Below are positions 10,331 to 20,444 of a DNA stretch of 64,000 nt, piece after piece. The notes below the pieces were generated by a model, which was given only the letters and a program-made list of their open reading frames with translations, was not told the origin of the DNA and did not search any database. The position numbers and the translations under genes were made by a program. The DNA is taken from the NCBI GenBank assembly GCA_024305745.1, contig JAHRBS010000003.1:2294001-2358000 (forward strand), given 5' to 3'. The stretch's first letter is position 1. Each line of letters starts with the position of its first letter. The DNA is from Polyporus tsugae. Taxonomy: Eukaryota; Basidiomycota; Agaricomycetes; Polyporales; Polyporaceae.

Positions 10331-12965
10331 TCACGCCTCCTTTGTCCCCCTGCTCAGCTCGTCCAATCCCTCGTCGTGCCCCCAGAACGCCGACGACTCG
10401 CCCTCAAACCCCGGCGTCGCGGCGCCGCCTGCGCCTAGACCCTTTTCGTCCGCACTAACCACATCTGCGACGCCGAGGCTCCGCAGGTACTGTTCCTTCA
10501 CGACCGTCTCCGCGCGCTCCGCCTCCGTCTCCTCCCTGCTCCCGCGCCATAGCATGCGCTCGAGCGTGTGTCGCACCGCCGCACGCACGAGGATGTACCC
10601 GTGCGACGCGCCCAGCGCGATGAGCAGCGCCGACGTGAGCATTTGCCGCGAGGACGATGACGAGGACGCGTCGCGGTGGCCTTGGGGGTGTGAGAGAGAC
10701 GTCCCGAGCGGCCTGCACTGTTCGTTCTTGCCCGGGCGGAAGAGGTAGACGAGCGCCGAGTTCGTGAGCGCCGAGAGCCAGGTGAGGAACTGCAGCGTGT
10801 CGAGCCAGGGGCCGATTGAGTCCGTCCGCGTGGGGATCGGCCGGCGGACATGAACGGCGATCTTGAACGCGTCGGAGCGCAACTCGAGCCAGTTGTTCAG
10901 TAGCGACATCACTGTGACAAACTGGTGAGACATCTGGCGGAGCGCGTGTAGATGACAGACAGAAGCCGCGAGCTTGCGCGTTTGGCCCATTGACTTGCGA
11001 AGGGGCGCAGATCGTCGAGAGCCAGCGCATATACCCCTTCACAAGTCAGTGAAAAAGCGCGAGCATGTACTGCATGAGCCAGGAGCAGCCGCAAAACGGA
11101 ACGCGTACCTGGTGCGAGTGGCCAGATGGTAGACCACAAGGACACATAGCCGAACTGCGTGACCATTTCGCTGTAGTCCGCAAATAGGTCATAAGCCGGC
11201 AGCGCAACCTCCCGCTTGACTCGGTCCATGAACTCGCGCTCCTCCTGGTTGGCCATCTGCTCCGCCTCCGAGTCGACCGACTGGTCCTCGAACATCACCC
11301 GCTTCTTCTTGCCCCCGTTGCCATTGCCGTTGGTAGGTCCTGCCGCCGGGGTGGCGAACGACAGGCCTTTGCCGCTCCGCACCGAGTTCACGGCGCGAAG
11401 GACGAAGGGAAGGCCGATCTCGAGGAACGTGTTTACGACCTGGTTGGTCACCGTGAACGCGAACATCTGGTCCTGGAGGCGCTTCGGGTTAAGCTTCGAC
11501 CGTGCAGAGACACTATCCCGTTCCCAGAATGTATTGCTGCCTGGGGGCTTGGCAGCCTCGGTCGTAGAAGTCGTGTTGAATGCGGCGGTCATGTTGGCAG
11601 GCAGCACGGAGAGAAGGGGCCCGAGCCATGTTGCGGCGGTTGAGTTTCCGTGGAAGAGGTAATACTGCACGATGCCCATCACCTCCTCGCCGAAGGGAAC
11701 GTACACAAATGCCGACAGCGCGATTCCGAGATACGCCACGATAGCTGATAGACTGAACGTCTTGACCGTGAGGGATGCATCATGAGTCGACTGGTGGCCG
11801 TGGTTTTCCCAATTCGTGAACGAGACGGCGTATGTGCGATAAATGCTGAGGAGCTGGGGAACTAGTGCTGCGAACAGAATTGTAGGACTAAAGCCCTGCA
11901 ATAATCGTGAGCACAATCTCAACTTAAGAAGCAGCCCGACCTACTATTAGGTGGTGTCCTGGACCCGTGTATAGCTGTGTAACGAATGCCTCGAAGACGA
12001 AAATGCCGGTGAGCAAAACTGCTAAGACGGACGCGAAGAACAAGATAACGGGCAAGCTTGCGAGTGCTCGAAGGTCCTTGCGCCACCAGGAAAGTGAAAC
12101 ATGCTGTGGTCGACGCTTCTCAACGCGGAACGAGCCTTTTGTGCCCCATCCGACGGATAACTGTCGTTGTCTGATGCGCCACCATTCGACGAAGGTGATC
12201 GACCACAGTAAGAGAAAGGAAGAGTAGAGTGTCGAGTATGGCGGGGCGAAAAAGTAGGAAAGAACACCGGCAGCCGAAATAATTATGAGGTGTTTGGTGT
12301 AGACCGATAAGAAATTGAAGTACAGCGCGACAGTATCGCCGAACTGCGGGGAAGTCAGAATGCAAGGAACCATACCGAGCAACGTCCAGAGCTAACCTGT
12401 TGCCGAATATCGTCGAATTTGACGAAGCCGAGTTGACGGGTCGTCCAGGCGCGTATCCACGCCTCATTGAAAGCATGGTCGTGCAAGACCATCACGGATT
12501 CGACGCGGTCCCAAGCGGACGAGCCAGGAGCAACTCCCAGCCCACCATCGGCATGAGTAGACGTCACATACGAGTGAACGAGACGCAAACGCTCCGCGGG
12601 GCTAAGGGGCTCCGCAGACAAGTCTCGGGTTCCGGTAGGGTCCACGGTGGGCAAGCCACAAAGGAAGTCGGAATACCTTATGTGACTAGCTTCAGGACTA
12701 GCTCACAAATAGCGTACTGCATGGCGCACCTCTCTCGTTGTACCAATCTCTTGAGGGTCTGTTCTGGACAGTGCACAAGCACGAGCAGCTGACCCTCCTG
12801 CTCTCCCCGCTTCCCTACGACTTGCAAGCGACCATTCTTCAGGGCCTCGAGGAGTTGCGAATATTGCTGCGTGGCCTGTCGCGCGTTCTCGCGTGCCTGG
12901 GGTTTTGAAAGCACCTTGCCGGGAGACGAACGGAATATGAGGACCAAGTCGACCTGCGGGGCCAT
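10331..12965 (-). CDS. Anoctamin family membrane protein (TMEM16 / Ist2-like)
   Basis: Five exons give roughly 770 residues. Exon 1 (from ATG 12965, MAPQVDLVLIFRSS) and exon 2 form the cytosolic N-terminal domain. Exon 3 starts the channel/scramblase domain, with hydrophobic segments around HLIIISAAGVLSYFF and SLPVILFFASVLAVLL. Exon 4 carries further membrane segments and the most diagnostic motif, YDLFADYSEMVTQFGYVSLWSTIWPLAP. Exon 5 continues VMSLLNNWLELRSDAFKI, the acidic helix that in TMEM16 proteins bears Ca2+-site residues, and ends in a charged tail. In the family these proteins are Ca2+-regulated lipid scramblases or ion channels; yeast Ist2 tethers cortical ER to the plasma membrane. 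The last intron (about 190 nt) is longer than the others; joining its ends keeps the family sequence APVMSLLNN. Ist2-type tethering is inference, because the long basic tail of yeast Ist2 is not obvious here. Confidence 0.85.
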
Positions 12966-13297
12966 GTTGGGAGGATGGTAGGTTCAGAAGAGCAAATAGG
13001 AGAGTAATGACCGTGGCCTGCTAAGAAATGACTTCACAGGCACACGAGGCCCCAATGTGTTTGCGAGAGTGACGTCGGCTGGCGCAGAGATGAGATATGC
13101 AAGATGGGCATGTGTCTGCTGCCCCCAGATAACTTAAGTCCAGCAGTTGAGGAGAAGCGGAATGAGCAGAGTAACGCAATCGAATCGGTGTCCTTCCGAC
13201 TCTCAGTCTTCAGAGTCAAAACTCCGTCACCGTGTGATGACGACATATGAGGATAAGCGGTTTTCTTCACTATGGCATAGGTGGGACAGTGAGTCAA
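12966..13297. other. Intergenic: anoctamin promoter and tRNA 5' flank
   Basis: Upstream of the anoctamin start and of the tRNA gene. No credible coding frame or repeat. Confidence 0.4.
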
Positions 13298-13399
13298 GCT
13301 TGGATGGCTCAGTTGGTTAGAGCGCAGGTCTCATACACATGTATGACCACCATCGTGTGGGCAATCCTGAGGTCATGAGTTCGATCCTCATTCCGAGCA
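13298..13399 (+). tRNA. tRNA-Met(CAT), elongator type, with 28-nt intron
   Basis: Folds as a cloverleaf: acceptor stem GCTTGGA/TCCGAGC (one G-T pair), D-arm GCTCAGTTGGTTAGAGC, anticodon stem CAGGT/TCCTG with loop CTCATA...A (anticodon CAT), T-arm ATGAG-TTCGATC-CTCAT and discriminator A. The T-T mismatch at positions 31-39 also occurs in yeast elongator tRNA-Met. A 28-nt intron lies at the canonical place, one base 3' of the anticodon. The acceptor stem and TTCGATC T-loop differ from what I expect for initiator tRNA, so I call it elongator. Pol III terminator T-runs follow at 13403-13406 and 13410-13414. Confidence 0.92.
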
Positions 13400-13402
13400 A
13401 TG

Positions 13403-13414
13403 TTTTGCCTTTTT
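13403..13414 (+). terminator. Pol III terminator of tRNA-Met
   Basis: Two T-runs (four, then five T) begin four bases after the tRNA discriminator, the expected signal for RNA polymerase III release. Confidence 0.75.
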
Positions 13415-13786
13415 GTTGCTTTTCATTCGAAGAACTTGGTGTCTGGCACAGTGTCTATGGTCTTCATTGCAATGGTATCGCCAAACATTTCATTTGAACC
13501 CAACTACGGTGCGCCATGGTAGGTTATCTACCAAGGATACTCCCTGGACCTACTTACAAATTGTGTCAACCGATCTACAACCAGCATTTCGGCAGCTCAG
13601 GGCCACCTAAGGCATACACTGACTAAACTCGTGACCCCGACAGGGTATTGCATACCGACAGACGAACGAGCTAAAATTCAATTCAACGACGTGTGCATAC
13701 AACTCGACCTCACGCATAACAACATCCTCAAAATCACGGTTCACATCAAGTCCCTCTGCAACTAAGTCACTATCCACAAACACACC
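13415..13786. other. Intergenic between tRNA-Met and HSE1 3' end
   Basis: No supported gene; probably contains the HSE1 3' UTR, since HSE1 ends at 13787 on the minus strand. Confidence 0.4.
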
Positions 13787-16700
13787 TCACGCCGGTGCGC
13801 CAACTCCCTGCGGTCCCGGAGCCTGCCCATTTTGCGGCCCGCCCCCACTGATACCCATCCCCGCAAACTGGTTCTCCAACCCGTAGTACGTCTGTCCCGT
13901 AGCGGGCGCCCCCTCTTCCGATGCAGCAGCAGGGGCATACGGCGACGCTCCATACACGTTCGACTGCGCGACGGCGGCCTGCTGCGGCTGCTCCCCAGGC
14001 TGTGCCTTATGGATGCTCAGCGGGGCCGTCTGCGCGGCCGCCGCAGCGTCCTGCGACATTGTGGAGTCGACGGACATCGTGCGCGCTGGCGCGGGGCCCG
14101 GGTCTTCCTTCACGCCAGGAACGGAGATGAAATACACGGATCCAGTGGGTTCGGTGCCGCCGTGCGCGTAGTACTGTGCCCACGCTTGCACGTTCGGGTC
14201 TGGGTAGGTCGCGTTCGGGTCGAAGACGTAAGGCGGGCCGCTCTGCTGGGATGTTGGCGCCGCTTGCTGCTGCGTGAGCTGGTGTTGAGCCGCCCGCTGA
14301 GGTTCCTGCTGGTGTGGCTGGGCTTGAGGTTCGGGTTGAGCTTGTGCTTCGATCTGAGTTTGAACTTGTGGCTGAGGCTGTGGCTCGAATTGCACTCCGG
14401 GCTGGGGTCCGGGATATGCCTGGTGCTGAGGCTCGGGCTGAGCGCCGGGGTGGGGGAAACCATGCGCATGGTAGTCGGGCAGGGCACTGGGCTGAGCCTC
14501 AGGCTGACCACTGGGCTGAGGGAATCCTTGCGCATGGTAGTCTGGCGCGGCCGTAAGCTGAGGTTGGCCATGAGCCGGGTCGGCCGCCACCTGAGCGCCA
14601 ACCTGGGGTCCAGCACCCGGTTGGGCACCATGAGCAGGTTGGGGACCATAACCTGCCTGCGAACCAAGACCAGATTGAGATTGAAGGGCAGCACCGTGCT
14701 GACTTCCGGGACCAGGGTGAGGACCAGCGCCGGCGTGCGGAGGCTGATGCTGGCTAGTCGGAGGATAGGCTTGCTGCTCTGCTGGAGGCGCGCCATATGA
14801 TGCTGGGGCCTGGCCGGGATAGCCTTGCGGTGGATGCTGACCGTATGACGACTGCGCGTGAGCCGCATATGCGTTGGGGTCGCCGTAGGGTGGCTGAGTT
14901 CCAGGGTAGTGACTCTCTGCTCCAGGAGGATACGCAGTAGCGGCGGCGGGATAAGCATTGTAGCCCGGCTGGTCATACAAGGTTGGGTTCCAACCATATT
15001 GCTGTGGTCCTCCAGGGGCCATCTGGGGCGCTGTCTGAGGCATGTATTCCTGGTGAGCGCGAGAGTCGGGGCGAACGATGTAACCTTGGCTGGGGTTCTG
15101 GACGTAAGGGGGTCTACCGTCGTAGACTATTGGTACGTTAGCATGTGCACTATACGGAGCGAAAGGCCCCATACCACCAGTGTGACGGGCAAGGCTTTCT
15201 TCCATCATTCTGTCGAAAATCGATCGTGCCTTCACAAATGTCTCATTCATGGATACGAGATCAGCTGCAGAACAATCCAATGAGACACTTTTACCGGGCG
15301 AGTGGTAATACATAGAACTTGCCTCGCTTCTGAGAATATTTGTCAATCAGCTTCACTATCTTGGGCCTTAGCGACATGCAGGACCGATACAATTCCTGTT
15401 CAATTGATGTGAGCGCTTATGGACGAGGAGCAGGGGCAACCAAATCACAGACCTGGATCTCCTCGTTATCAGCCAAATTGTCCTTCGCAGGATCCATGTT
15501 ACGAAGCATCATAAGCAGACGATCGACGTTGGCTGCTTGCGAGAAGACGGCCGCCTCTTGTTCAGCTCCACGAGCAATCTCTGCGGCCGTAGGTTCCGGC
15601 AGAGATTCCTAGAAGATGATGGTTGAGAATGTACTTGCTTGAAAAAACAATTTGCACATACAACATAGTTGACAGGGAAGATGCCAGTGCGTCCTTTCAG
15701 CTGACCTCTCCACCAATCTTTGTAGTTGCGGTCGACTACCTTGATGATGTCACCCTTCTCAAACGCCAGCTCTCCGGGCTCTGAAGGCTCAAAGGTGTGC
15801 AAAGCGCGGACGCGGGTCACGATCGGCGCGCTGTCCTGCGCTGAATGGGTGGACACTGGCGATGAGGGAGTGACAGCGGCGCTTGAGACAGTGGGGACAG
15901 TGGTTGGGGACTCATGGGATTCGACACCGGCGACAGCAGGAGTTGCCGATGAGGGAACGTAGCCGCCGTAGGTCGGTGGTGGCTGCGAAGGTTGGGATGA
16001 GGGTGCCGGTCGCGATGAAGAGCTAGAGGACATCGCAGCGGCCACTGTCGCTTGTTTTGAGGTTCCTGCACCAGATCCGCCAGCGCCACCGGACGACGCC
16101 AGCGAGTACGACTCCCACTGAGAACGACCTCCCTTATCTTGCATAGATAGCTCCAATACGCGCTGAAGTTCCTCCTCCTCACGTCGCCGGACGTCATCAT
16201 CAACTTCAGGTGGAGGTGGTTCATCTGGTGTTTCAAACTTGTATCCTGAGCACGATCTTTGAGCATCCATGTACGCACAAAGTATATCGCTCTCTTCGCA
16301 CCTTTAGACTTGAGATTCTCATAGCATTCATCCATCATCCCAAGTGCCGAATCCTTCTCAAACTCAGCGGACCAGATGGCCACCAAACCCAGGACACGCT
16401 TTCGGACCTTGTCATGCGTCGTCTGAGGGAACACATCAGATCCAGACACACTTGTGATGTTGTTTGGAGCGAAACACGCACCCGATCGGTCACCAGCTTC
16501 TCCAAGCCCTGTGTGAATGCGCGAGACGCAATCTCTCGTTGTACTTCAATGCCACAGTTCTTCGACAATGCTTCAACCAGCGTAAGAGTATACAGTTGGA
16601 CATTGGGATTGCGATGCGCCAACCGCTTCAGTGCCGCAGCAACGACATTCCGTGCACTGTTGCGAAGGGTCCTCATGACGCGGTGTTGGGAACAGATTTG

Positions 16701-16911
16701 GATGGTACTTACCCTTGCTCGCCTTCCTCCTGGACCTTGTCGCATAGATTGAGAATCAGCTCCCAGTTCTCGCTCGTCAGGTTCTCGTCCGTAGTCTTCA
16801 CTACATAGAGGGCGGAACAATGTTGTGAGACGCCTGGGGAACCTCCGCACTATCGGAATGTGACTAACCGACGATTTCATCGTATGGATTGGCCTGGCCG
16901 CCCCTGAACAT
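13787..16911 (-). CDS. HSE1: Hse1, ESCRT-0 subunit (VHS-UIM-SH3)
   Basis: Class E vacuolar sorting protein of the STAM/Hse1 family. With Vps27 it recognises ubiquitinated cargo on endosomes and starts ESCRT sorting into multivesicular bodies. The start [15 protein letters not shown] at 16911 leads by splicing into a VHS domain ([20 protein letters not shown], then [27 protein letters not shown], and an exon with [16 protein letters not shown]). A ubiquitin-interacting motif ([15 protein letters not shown]) and a Ser/Pro linker follow, then a complete SH3 domain ([20 protein letters not shown] ... [20 protein letters not shown]). Next come helices of the GAT-like/coiled-coil core that pairs with Vps27. 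The tail of more than 350 residues is exceptionally rich in Gln, Pro, Tyr and Gly, longer than in yeast Hse1 and probably disordered. At least six short introns. Divergent from MMS2. Confidence 0.95.
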
Positions 16912-17143
16912 GGTCGTGGAGGTGGTGAAGTATGCGATGTGCGCGTGCGTCAAAGGCGTATAAGAGAAGAGAAGAAAGATGGAGAAGACTGCGTTGACGA
17001 CTGCGGGAGGACAGTGAGAGCACCGAGGACCCGGATGAGGAGCCAAGGCGAGGCGATGACGGCCCGGTCTTTGCCGACCATCGTACCTAACGCACTCCCC
17101 CTCAGCCACCGGACCCGAATACACTCTCTTCATCCCCTCCACC
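16912..17143. promoter_or_regulatory. Shared HSE1/MMS2 divergent promoter (232 bp)
   Basis: The two ATGs face away from each other with only 232 bp between them, so both 5' UTRs and core promoters lie here. There is no clear TATA box; pyrimidine-rich stretches precede the MMS2 start. Confidence 0.6.
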
Positions 17144-17750
17144 ATGGCCAAGGGTGCGTTCTGCCGTCCACGCTCGATGCTAACCAGTCCATTGATCCTC
17201 CCCGCTAGTCCCGCGTAACTTCCGTCTGCTCGAGGAGCTCGAGAAGGGCGAGAAGGGCATCGGCGATGGGTCCTGCTCATATGGTCTCGAGGATGGAGAC
17301 GATATCATGATGAGCCACTGGAACGGCACACTCATTGGTCCTGGACATGTCAGTATACCAATCGTCCCCCTCCACTTGTGATCGATCCTATCGCCACTCA
17401 CCGTATACGCTGTTCTCGCCGATTAGACCGTCCACGAGAACCGTATTTACAGTCTCAAGATCACCTGTGGCGAGCACTATCCAGATCAGCCTCCCACTGT
17501 ACAGTTCGTCTCTCGTGTGAACCTCCCGTTCGTCAACCAAGTGGACGGCAAGGTCGACCCCTCCAAGCTGCCCGTTCTCGCGCATTGGAGCAGGAACAGC
17601 AGCATTGAGACTGTCCTTGTCGAGATTCGGAGGTATGTCCTAGGCTTCTGTCGGTACATTCCCGTTACTCACATCGGCTGCCATAGGGAAATGGCTTCGT
17701 TCAACAATCGCAAACTTCCCCAACCTCCAGAGGGCAGCACTTTCTCGTGA
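17144..17750 (+). CDS. MMS2: Mms2/UEV, ubiquitin-conjugating enzyme variant
   Basis: About 139 residues after removing introns, the usual Mms2 length. The start codon is in a 10-nt first exon (ATGGCCAAGG, 17144-17153), joined to [20 protein letters not shown] and the UBC-fold strands [33 protein letters not shown] and [10 protein letters not shown]. The last introns precede the C-terminal helix [20 protein letters not shown]. The position of the catalytic cysteine in active E2 enzymes is occupied by non-cysteine residues, as expected for a UEV. In the family, Mms2 pairs with Ubc13 to build Lys63-linked ubiquitin chains in error-free DNA damage tolerance. Found by reading across the introns, because no single exon is long. 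Confidence 0.95.
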
Positions 17751-19147
17751 ACATCGGGGCAAACCACCATGATCTGGCAGTATACGTCTGGCTGTGTTGA
17801 GTAGTGTGTTTTAGTATCAATCAAGCACCATCCATCGCGATATATTCACGCATGACTTTCGGCCCCATACGTCATGCCACGCATGTACGCTCCATTGCAC
17901 ATACCAGATCTATGCACCCCGCAAGTATGCTCCCCGTGTTTTTCGGATGGGTTATGTCCAATCGTTGTTGACTCTGACGCCATGTGTGATATGTTCTGGT
18001 ACGGGGATCACAAATCAGATTCAGCGCACTCCGGTACGTCGCCCACTCCGGATTGTAATGGTTCCTAACATGTAAATGATGGAACCCAGCTGACAGGTTC
18101 CCAGAAGCGGCCCGGGGAGTTGTGGTTCCCGCACTACTTATGTATATGACCTCATGCTCATGAGTATGAATAAGTAGGTATGGATGTCGGGGTTGATTGC
18201 GATCGTAGCCAACGGCCACGTCGGAGAGAGTTGTCCTTGATACCGCCACTCGACCGGCCTTAATGACAAGGTGTTGATCGCCAACGACATGCAGGGCCGA
18301 CGGTCGATGAGAAATTTCCCAAGCCCTCGTACATACATCGTGTTTATTTCACCTTTTATAGGTCCCACCGATTGAACTCAAACTAGGAATGTGTTTGCCG
18401 TAAGAGTTAAACATTTCTACTTGTCTCCTTCAAGCGGTGAAATCTGAAATGTCCTATGGAATATCGTTTCCAGGACAATTTCGCGCTCGACGAATGTTCG
18501 CCATATGTCATGGATATTATGAAGGCAGGCGCGTAGTTGATTAGTGAGTGCGCTCTTCCTGTTTCATGCGGTGTACTTACTGAGAGATCATTTCGTTCTC
18601 AGACTCATTTTCCAGTCTGATATGTCCCTGTTCTTGATTCCCATTATGCCATAAGGCTGCTGTCCGCAATGACAAGAAACTTGGACGGGAGGCATCCAGC
18701 TCCCCCAGTTTAGTACGATTGTCGTTCATGGTAATACTGACGTCCCTCTCCGCACTCGTCGGATTTCTATCTTTGGTCCCACTTGGACTCGGACAAAACC
18801 CCTCCCGGATGCAAACCATGCCAGGTTTGTGTCGGTGAATCCTGATAGATTTCTGCGGAGATTGCGCTCCCGCCGTCATGTCGGGAGGACTACTAATCTC
18901 AAAACGGGCATATGCTGACCCTTAGGGCTCTTAGGAATCTCAACGGACCTCTGTCTGTGAGCCCCCCCCCCCCGATGCCTATAAGAGCTGCTGAGGAGTA
19001 GCAAGATATTCTCCAGCAAACCGCAAATCCGCTCTTTCAGTGAGTCCTACTCGCCTACCTCCCTACCGCGCCGCAACCAACTGACGGTTAAACATTCCCT
19101 TCTCCTTTCAAAGGACAGTGTTGGTCCCAGTCGCCTCAGTCGTCACC
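17751..19147. other. Intergenic, about 1.4 kb
   Basis: No recognisable gene. A 100-residue minus-strand frame at 18577-18879 is open but matches nothing and lacks supporting signals. Near the right end are a 12-base C-run (18962-18973) and a TATA-like box belonging to the secreted-protein gene, followed by a likely 5' UTR intron (donor near 19039, acceptor TTCAAAG near 19114). Confidence 0.4.
18980..18986 (+). promoter_or_regulatory. TATA-like box of the secreted-protein gene
   Basis: TATAAGA directly after a C12 tract, 168 bp upstream of the ATG at 19148. The distance leaves room for the 5' UTR and the suggested 5' UTR intron. Confidence 0.4.
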
Positions 19148-19880
19148 ATGACTGCCTTTCCTTTCGTCCTCGTATCCCTCCTCAGCGTCTTCACTCTCTC
19201 CCAACACACCCATGCCACCCTGGTCGGCCCCAGTGCGGTCGTCCAGCCCTTCGTCGAGCCGGTCGTCCCCGTCACCCCAGTGACTCCCGTCGCCCCCATT
19301 GTCCAGCCCGTGGTCCCCGTCACGCCTGTTGTTCCGGTCGCCTCCGTTGTTCAGCCCGTCCTTCAAGTCGTTCAGCCTGTCCTTCAAGTCGTCCAGCCCC
19401 TCATCATCCCGGTTGTCCAGCCCGTTGTGCCGGTCGTTCCTGTCCTCCCCGTCGTCCGCCCTGTCATCCCCGTCGTGCCGGTTGTCCAACCCGTCGTCGC
19501 TCCAGGTAAGCACCTCTAGAAGGTCCCGTCACGCGTCCCTGATCATATGCCGACCGCTTCTGTCCGCTCTAAACAGTGCTTGGTGCCGGTAAGACCTTGG
19601 TCTACAGTTTCCTACTTGCCATTCTGTGTGCTGACTTCTGTTCTTCTCCCTGCAGTCGGCTATGGTGCTGGTGTAGCTGGGGTAAGTCCCTTGCGTTGGC
19701 CTCCTCTTATCCTGTCCCATAATCCTCATGCCGACCTGTATGTAGGTTGGATGCGGTGGATGGGGCGGTGCTGCCTATGGCGCTTATGGTGGTTACGGCG
19801 CTGCCTATGGCGGATACGGTGCTGGGTACGGCGGATACGGCGCTGGGTACGGTGGATACGCCGGCGGTCTAGTCTACTAA
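19148..19880 (+). CDS. Secreted Pro/Val-repeat and Gly/Tyr-rich protein (176 aa)
   Basis: Four exons (19148-19505, 19577-19588, 19656-19681, 19746-19880) sum to 531 nt, exactly 177 codons with the stop. The protein begins with a signal peptide (MTAFPFVLVSLLSVFTLS). About 90 residues of near-perfect PVVPV/PVVQP repeats follow (for example VVQPVLQVVQPVLQVVQP), then a short VLGAVGYGAGVAG linker encoded partly by a 12-nt exon. The tail is built from GYGGYGAGYGG units and ends AGGLVY. All three introns have GT...AG ends and keep the frame. The make-up, hydrophobic polyproline-like repeats plus a Gly/Tyr tail, resembles structural matrix proteins such as insect cuticle or eggshell proteins in style, with no homology claimed. 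An extracellular or cell-wall structural role is inferred. I know no named fungal family of this type. Confidence 0.8.
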
Positions 19881-20444
19881 ACGGACAATCCATCCGGCAT
19901 AGGCGACCCAAACTCTGCTATGAACTACGCATCCCTTATTTGACCCAAGCTGGCGTAATTCCACAGCATACTTGTATGAAGTTGTTTACTACCTAATAAC
20001 CGTGGGACCTCAATGTAATGACTATCATCCATCTTGAGGGCAACTTTCATAGCATTTCCCCGGAAAAGACCTGTCATATATTAATACTAATCGGTAATCG
20101 CCTCAAATCGCTACGACCTTAAAACTCAGCGCCGGTGAATCCGACAATACCGCCGTGCGTCCGTCCGAAATAGTGTCAGAAGCCAAGACGTGCACTGGGT
20201 TGTATATTTCCAAATCCTTCAGCTGCGTGTACAAATATTCCAATTTCTGCTCCGACGCTACTGTACTAGTCCGAGTCCACGTCCTGGCAGCCTGCAAACG
20301 AGATCTGATCGGGCCAGTGCACGGCAACGCTGTTCTCCCTTCCTCCCAGTCCTATTGTCCCTTCGACCCTTAACAATGCAAATATACCCTGCCCAGCGAC
20401 ACTGAAACAACCCACGGCTGACCTGTTTCCTCCATCCTACTGTC
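19881..20444. other. Intergenic: 3' UTR of secreted-protein gene and SEC6 promoter
   Basis: No coding frame of note. Confidence 0.45.

Noticed and set aside
13832..14800. 322-residue plus-strand frame rich in Leu/Arg
   Set aside because: Antisense to the low-complexity Gln/Pro tail of HSE1.
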